From: Pseudomonadota bacterium
Lineage (GTDB): Bacteria; Pseudomonadota; Alphaproteobacteria; Caulobacterales; Aquidulcibacteraceae
Length of the DNA: 8,955 bases
NCBI GenBank assembly: GCA_023410295.1
Contig: JAEYPY010000174.1
Span: 1-8,955, forward strand
Reading direction: 5' to 3'
Part shown: piece by piece, positions 5,738 through 8,955 of the stretch
Layout of the letters: each line of letters starts with the position of its first letter
How positions within the stretch are numbered: position 1 is the stretch's first letter
Position numbers and translations under genes: made by a program
Notes under the pieces: generated by a model
Databases searched by the model: none
What the model was told of the DNA's origin: nothing
The model's input: the letters and a program-made list of their open reading frames with translations, nothing else

Positions 5738-7352
5738 CCGCGCCTCCCTCTTCGGCGACCACTTCAGGCTCGGGCGGCGCTTCGATCCAGCCGGCGGCGA
5801 TACGGGCGTTGAGAATGAGCGCGTCGGCCTGTTCCTGTGTCAGCTGGAAGTCCTCCAGCGCGCCCGGCTCGCGCACCCGCTCGCCATTCTTAGTTTCGAA
5901 CCAGCCGCGCAGCTCGTCACCGGTGAAGCCGGCGAAGTCATCCAGCGTCTTCACACCCTTCTCGCCGAGCGCCACCAGCATTTGCGCCGTCAGGCCCGGC
6001 ACGGCCTTCAGCGCGTCCTCGACGCCCAGTTCCACGCGCTTGGCCTCCAGCTCCGCCGCCTTGCGGTCGAGGAACTCACGCGCGCGCGCCTGCAATTCGT
6101 CGGCGATCTCGTCATTGAGGCCTTCGATCGAGGCCAGCTCCATCTGATCGACGTAAGCGATTTCCTCGACCGTCTCGAACCCTTCCGAAGCCAAGAGTTG
6201 GGCGAACATCTCGTCCACTTCCAGCGCCTGGATGAAGAGTTCGCTGCGTGCGGCAAACTCCTTCTGCCGGCGCTCGGATTCTTCGGCCTCGGTCAGAATG
6301 TCGATCGACCAGCCGGTGAGCTGCGAGGCTAGGCGCACGTTCTGGCCGCGGCGGCCGATCGCGAGCGAGAGCTGCGATTCCGCCACCACCACTTCAACCC
6401 GCGCCTCTTCCGGATCGAGCACGACCTTGGAGACTTCCGCCGGCTGCAGCGCGTAGACGATGAAGGTCGCCGGGTCCGGCGACCAAGGGATGATGTCGAT
6501 CTTCTCACCCTGCAACTCGCCGACGACGGCCTGCACGCGGGCGCCACGCATACCGACGCAGGCCCCGACCGGATCGATGCTGGAATCGTGCGAAACTACG
6601 GCGATTTTCGCGCGCGAACCCGGATCGCGCGCCGCCGCCTTGATCTCGATCACGCCTTCATAGACTTCCGGCACTTCCTGCGCGAACAGGCGCGCCATGA
6701 ATTCCGGCTTGGCGCGCGAGAGGAAGATTTGCGGGCCCTTGGTCTCGCGGCGCACGTCATAGATGTAAGCGCGCGTGCGGTCGCCGACGCGCAGGTTCTC
6801 GCGCGGAATGCTCTCGCTCTTGCGGATGACGCCCTCGGCGCGGCCGAGATCGACGATCACATTGTAGAACTCGACGCGCTTGACCACGCCATTGATGATC
6901 TCGCCGACGCGATCCTTGTACTCGCCGTACTGGCGCTCGCGCTCCGCCTCGCGAACCTCGTGATTGATCACCTGCTTCGCCGTTTGCGCGGCGACGCGGC
7001 CGAACTCGATCGGCGGCAGCGGCTCGTCGTATTCCTTGCCGACGACGGCATCCGGATCGGTCTTCTTGGCCACATCGATCATGATGTCGGTCGAGGGATT
7101 GAACGGGCGCGTCTCGGGATCGAGCACGCTGTCATCGACCACCGTCATGACGCGCTTCAGCGCCATCTCGCCGGTTTTTTGATCGATCGTGGCGCGGATA
7201 TCGTGCTCGGCGCCATAGCGCGAGCGCGCCGCTTTTTGCAGCGCGTGCTCCATCGCCTCGATAACGATCTCCTTCTCGATCGACTTTTCGCGCGCCACCG
7301 CGTCGGCGATCTGCAGGATTTCGAGGCGGTTAGCCGAAATGCCGGTGCTCAT
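5703..7352 (-). CDS. nusA: Transcription termination/antitermination factor NusA
   Basis: Binds RNA polymerase and nascent RNA, enhancing hairpin-dependent pausing and intrinsic termination and taking part in rRNA antitermination. The 549-residue protein has the complete proteobacterial layout: N-terminal RNAP-binding domain (1-125, 'EILQIADAVAREKSI'), S1 domain (about 147-213, 'RVGEIINGVVKRVEFYNVIVDLGRAEGVI'), KH1 (about 230-300, 'DPVGACVGMRGARVQAVVGEL' with the GMRG loop), KH2 (about 305-370, 'LAIGRRGQNVRLASQLTGW') and two C-terminal acidic helix-hairpin-helix repeats (about 375-437 and 443-522) that in E. coli contact the alpha-subunit CTD. The ATG at 7352 gives the canonical N-terminus and follows a purine-rich tract with GAGG nine bases upstream. 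The frame is open 41 codons further to a GTG, but that stretch is repeat DNA. The gene follows rimP by 91 nt and overlaps ylxR by 35 nt. Confidence 0.97.
   Translation of the reverse strand: MSTGISANRLEILQIADAVAREKSIEKEIVIEAMEHALQKAARSRYGAEHDIRATIDQKTGEMALKRVMTVVDDSVLDPETRPFNPSTDIMIDVAKKTDPDAVVGKEYDEPLPPIEFGRVAAQTAKQVINHEVREAERERQYGEYKDRVGEIINGVVKRVEFYNVIVDLGRAEGVIRKSESIPRENLRVGDRTRAYIYDVRRETKGPQIFLSRAKPEFMARLFAQEVPEVYEGVIEIKAAARDPGSRAKIAVVSHDSSIDPVGACVGMRGARVQAVVGELQGEKIDIIPWSPDPATFIVYALQPAEVSKVVLDPEEARVEVVVAESQLSLAIGRRGQNVRLASQLTGWSIDILTEAEESERRQKEFAARSELFIQALEVDEMFAQLLASEGFETVEEIAYVDQMELASIEGLNDEIADELQARAREFLDRKAAELEAKRVELGVEDALKAVPGLTAQMLVALGEKGVKTLDDFAGFTGDELRGWFETKNGERVREPGALEDFQLTQEQADALILNARIAAGWIEAPPEPEVVAEEGGADDYSGVFPDRS
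5743..5750 (-). promoter_or_regulatory. Shine-Dalgarno of the YlxR/L7Ae gene, inside nusA
   Basis: Minus-strand GAGGGAGG, five bases from the ATG at 5737. Because it lies in the last codons of nusA, it decides the start and shows that the 35-nt gene overlap is real. Confidence 0.75.
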
Positions 7353-7377
7353 CTTTCTCTTCCTCTTCCTTTCCACT

Positions 7378-7502
7378 GCTCCCCGCGGGCGGGGAGCTGT
7401 CAGTCCGCCGAAGGTGGACTGACAGAGGGGGCCAGCGCCGACGTCAGCCGGACGCACCCCCTCCGCTCGTTTCACTCGAACCTCCCCCGCTCGCAGGGGA
7501 GG
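7378..7502. repeat. Head-to-head palindromic repeat pair across the rimP end and rimP-nusA gap
   Basis: On the plus strand the first unit is a hairpin CTCCCCGC/GCGGGGAG (7379-7396, extended to 7378/7397), then a 13-bp stem with a GAA loop (7397-7425, CTGTCAGTCC pairing with GGACTGACAG), then AGGGGG (7426-7431). The second unit points the other way: hairpin CCTCCCC/GGGGAGG (7481-7502), a less regular middle with CGAG twice on the minus strand (7472-7480 region), and minus-strand GGAGGGGG (7464-7457). The two units face each other across about 25 nt, as in BIME-type pairs. The second unit lies within the rimP reading frame. Structure is seen directly; membership of a genome-wide family is inference. 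Confidence 0.75.
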
Positions 7503-8046
7503 AATTGTCGGCAGCTTCAGCCTGCCGCGCGCGTTTCAAATCGTCCTCGATCAGCTTGTCGGTCAGCACCAGGCGCGCATCCGACAACGCTGAGAATTTC
7601 AGCGTTGCCTCGCCGTGCTCAGTCGCCAGCGTGATGTCGTCGCCCGCGACTGCCGTGATGACGCCCTTCCAGCGGCGCTGGTTGCTGATCGGCACAGCGG
7701 TCTCGAGCTTGGCGTCAAAGCCGATGAAGCGTTCGAAATCCTCGATCCGCATCAAGGGGCGATCTATGCCGGGCGAGCTGATCTCCAAGTCGTACTCGCC
7801 CTGCACCGGGTCTTCCAGGTCGAACACCGGCGTCAGCGCGCGCGAAAGCCGGCCGCAATCGTCGATGCCCATCTGCCCGTCGCTGACGCGCTCGGCCATG
7901 ATCTGCAGGCGCTTGCGGCGGTTCCCGGAGAGGCGAACGCGCACGATGCGGTAGCCGAGCTCGGCCGCCGTCGGCTCGATCAGCGCAATGACGCGCTCTT
8001 CGACTGGATTGGTGGCGCGCAGGCGCGAGCTCCCTTGGTCAAACAA
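7444..8046 (-). CDS. rimP: Ribosome maturation factor RimP
   Basis: Needed for efficient maturation of the 30S subunit; binds free 30S and helps assemble the S12 neighbourhood. The product is 200 residues from the TTG at 8046. The N-terminal alpha/beta domain is visible as 'VIALIEPTAAELGYRIVRVRLSG' (19-41) and 'MGIDDCGRLSRALTPVFD' (59-76), with the family signature 'GEYDLEISSPGIDRPL' (83-98). The C-terminal SH3-like domain follows ('GFDAKLETAVPISNQRRWKGVITAV', 109-133). There is no ATG or GTG near the start. TTG 8046 lies in a terminator T-tract without a ribosome-binding site. CTG at 8022-8020 (residue 9) has AAGGGAG seven bases upstream and would give a 192-residue product beginning near where relatives begin. 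Residues 181-200 ('NSSPASGGGS' then 'SETSGGGASG') are encoded by the palindromic repeat and are not part of the RimP fold. Identity is secure; the start is not. Confidence 0.93.
   Translation of the reverse strand: MFDQGSSRLRATNPVEERVIALIEPTAAELGYRIVRVRLSGNRRKRLQIMAERVSDGQMGIDDCGRLSRALTPVFDLEDPVQGEYDLEISSPGIDRPLMRIEDFERFIGFDAKLETAVPISNQRRWKGVITAVAGDDITLATEHGEATLKFSALSDARLVLTDKLIEDDLKRARQAEAADNSSPASGGGSSETSGGGASG
8030..8036 (-). promoter_or_regulatory. Candidate rimP Shine-Dalgarno
   Basis: Minus-strand AAGGGAG lies seven bases before an in-frame CTG (8022-8020). No comparable motif precedes the upstream TTG (8046). If used, rimP starts at a non-canonical CTG. Confidence 0.5.
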
Positions 8047-8076
8047 AAAGCGGCGGAGCCCGGGGCCCCGCCGCTG
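8041..8076 (-). terminator. Intrinsic terminator/attenuator at the head of the rimP-nusA operon
   Basis: On the minus strand AGCGGCGG pairs with CCGCCGCT, extended inward by four more pairs (one G-T) around a three-base loop, giving a stem of about 12 bp. TTTTTGTTT follows at once (8049-8041). This is a strong intrinsic terminator for leftward transcription. It could end the membrane-protein transcript at 8162. Because too little room remains for a promoter between it and rimP, operon transcription probably starts upstream and must read through, making it a candidate attenuator. Confidence 0.8.
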
Positions 8077-8078
8077 AA

Positions 8079-8093
8079 CCTCTCGTCGAGAGG
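8079..8093 (-). promoter_or_regulatory. Leader hairpin just upstream of the terminator
   Basis: CCTCTC and GAGAGG pair around a three-base loop, two bases before the terminator stem on the minus strand. Tandem placement with a terminator is typical of leader RNAs. No clear alternative antiterminator pairing was found by eye. Confidence 0.4.
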
Positions 8094-8115
8094 CATCAGC
8101 GATGTAACGGATGGG

Positions 8116-8144
8116 GATATAGCCGGTTCAGGAAGGCTTTGCTA
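8116..8144 (-). promoter_or_regulatory. Weak candidate promoter for the rimP-nusA operon
   Basis: Minus-strand TATATC (8121-8116) resembles a -10 box. Seventeen bases upstream is TAGCAA (8144-8139), a poor -35 with 3 of 6 consensus bases. The position, after the upstream gene and before the leader hairpins, fits an operon promoter. The match is weak, and read-through from the upstream gene is an alternative. Confidence 0.25.
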
Positions 8145-8161
8145 GCCCCCTTCGTCCCGCT

Positions 8162-8644
8162 TCAAGCGAGCGCCCGCGCGACGCTCAGCTTCGGCGCGAC
8201 CAGAACGTGGTAGCGGAGCTTGCCCAGCAGGCAGCCGCCCAGCAGACCGAAGCCCAAGATGATGGGCTCGATCCCTTCGCCGCCCAGACCGCTCCCTTTC
8301 GCACGCGCGACACTCTCGGCCATCCCCAGTGCAATCGTAGCGCACAGGAGCCCCGCCGCGCCGCCGCCGGCGATGTCGTTCGATGGACGCGGCAGTCTCA
8401 GCGCTTTCCCGAGCGCGATGCCCAGCGGCATCGTCACCGCCGCAACGCTCAACGACACAACCGAGAAGAACGCACCCATCAGGGCGCCCATGATGATGGC
8501 GCCGCTCAAGACCATGGGAATAAGGTTGCCCGCCTCGTCGTTCGCGCTCGCCGCAACCAAGGCGACGGCGAGCAAAGCGGCCGCACCTGTGGCCATGGTT
8601 GCGCCAACCACCAGCGCCGCCGAGATGAAGAGGTTCTTCAGCAT
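8162..8644 (-). CDS. Small integral membrane protein of unknown function
   Basis: A 160-residue hydrophobic protein I do not recognise. Predicted membrane segments by eye: about 5-33 (rich in Ala/Val, ending 'AVALVAAS'), 41-59, 60-79, 93-109 and 124-142, giving four or five helices with small Gly/Ala-rich loops. There are no long soluble domains or catalytic motifs. The tail 'KLRYHVLVAPKLSVARALA' carries positive charge and is probably cytoplasmic. The N-terminal stretch could also be read as an uncleaved signal anchor. It starts with ATG but has no evident Shine-Dalgarno. The long open frame with alternating hydrophobic blocks supports a real gene, although GC-rich DNA easily yields Ala-rich frames. 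It ends 115 nt before rimP, in the same direction, and its transcript may be ended by the hairpin at 8041-8076. No functional link to the nusA operon is visible. Confidence 0.65.
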   Translation of the reverse strand: MLKNLFISAALVVGATMATGAAALLAVALVAASANDEAGNLIPMVLSGAIIMGALMGAFFSVVSLSVAAVTMPLGIALGKALRLPRPSNDIAGGGAAGLLCATIALGMAESVARAKGSGLGGEGIEPIILGFGLLGGCLLGKLRYHVLVAPKLSVARALA

Positions 8645-8955
8645 ACGCGCAAGGCTAACGCAGCACGGCTAAGATTTCGGGCGCGGAGCTTGCCTAACGC
8701 GCGTTAGCCATGAGGCAGAAGCAAACGGCGAGCTTCACCTATATGCGCATTCGTTGCCCAAACGCCACGCTGCGCCAACATCCCTCGAAAATCTATCCCA
8801 CATCTCCGCCGCGCGCTTAAGCTTCCTCCATCGCTCCGCAGGAAGGGCAGTTGGCCAATGTTCGAACCGACGCGACGAGCGATGTGATTGAGCGTGAAGT
8901 TTCGTCGCGCGGTTGAGCAAAGCGAAGCAGAAGCCCGCCGAACATGAAAAGGCGG
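8645..8955. other. Stretch without a confident gene, at the window edge
   Basis: I see no secure gene, RNA or mobile element here. A minus-strand frame ends with TGA at 8737-8735 and stays open to the window edge. It has a TTG at 8920, and its last 61 codons include a Trp/Arg-rich 'AERWRKLKRAAEMWDRFSRDV', so it might be the 3' end of a gene outside the window. A competing minus-strand frame, ATG 8945 to TAA 8817, encodes 42 residues with 'CPSCG'. Neither has a ribosome-binding site or a recognisable family, so neither is called. The base composition is less GC-rich than the operon. A 14-bp palindrome lies at 8694-8707. Confidence 0.4.
8694..8707. repeat. 14-bp perfect palindrome upstream of the membrane-protein gene
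   Basis: CTAACGCGCGTTAG is a perfect palindrome 50 nt upstream of the ATG at 8644, and a half-match GGCTAACG recurs at 8653-8660. It could be an operator for a dimeric repressor. A 14-bp palindrome is expected by chance roughly once in a window this size, so support is weak. Confidence 0.35.

Noticed and set aside
7353..7475. A 41-codon upstream extension of nusA to a GTG at 7475.
   Set aside because: It runs through the palindromic repeat, overlaps rimP and adds no conserved sequence. The ATG at 7352 has a purine-rich ribosome-binding site and the canonical NusA N-terminus.
6588..7634. A plus-strand open frame of 348 codons antisense to nusA and rimP.
   Set aside because: It has no recognisable domain, and its composition is typical of an antisense shadow of a GC-rich gene. 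It also crosses the repeat and part of rimP.
8735..8920. A 61-codon minus-strand frame starting with TTG.
   Set aside because: No ribosome-binding site or recognisable family. The frame is open to the window edge, so the true start, if any, is outside, and a competing frame covers the same DNA. It is described only as part of the gene-poor edge.
1..8955. CRISPR arrays, tRNA/rRNA genes, insertion sequences, phage or defence genes.
   Set aside because: No regularly spaced direct repeats, no tRNA-like cloverleaf or rRNA sequence, no transposase or integrase motifs, and no defence-type domains were seen on either strand.

Overview
The window is a high-GC bacterial segment carrying, entirely on the minus strand, the transcription/translation operon rimP – nusA – ylxR – infB – (small lipoprotein) – rbfA – truB – rpsO, with a small membrane-protein gene upstream. 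Gene order, the IF2 N-terminal motif with 'TVRQSFSHGRTKQV', and a YlxR domain fused to an L7Ae-like domain point to an alphaproteobacterium. The base composition and the lipoprotein suggest Caulobacterales/Hyphomonadaceae, but that is inference. The first 26 bases include a 13-C homopolymer that could mark an assembly edge.

Reading in the direction of transcription (right to left): 8645-8955 has no confident gene, only a weak reading frame open to the window edge and a 14-bp palindrome. A 160-residue membrane protein of unknown function occupies 8162-8644. The 115 bases between it and rimP carry two tandem hairpins, the second followed by a T-tract (a textbook intrinsic terminator or attenuator). 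The only ordinary start codon of rimP, a TTG, lies inside that T-tract; a CTG eight codons further on has the better ribosome-binding site. A composite palindromic repeat lies across the end of rimP, supplies its last 20 codons and fills most of the gap before nusA. From nusA to rpsO the genes are tightly packed: nusA/ylxR overlap by 35 nt, infB to lipoprotein 13 nt, lipoprotein to rbfA 1 nt, rbfA/truB overlap by 8 nt, truB to rpsO 8 nt. A related palindromic repeat follows rpsO.

The genes serve one process. NusA controls elongation, pausing and termination. RimP and RbfA mature the 30S subunit, IF2 delivers initiator tRNA, TruB makes pseudouridine 55 in tRNA, S15 nucleates the 30S platform, and the YlxR-family protein binds RNA or RNA-associated partners. 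The lipoprotein between infB and rbfA is the odd member. I found no defence, mobile or biosynthetic system here. The points most worth attention are the attenuator and unusual start at the operon head, the repeat that has become the RimP tail, and the embedded lipoprotein gene.
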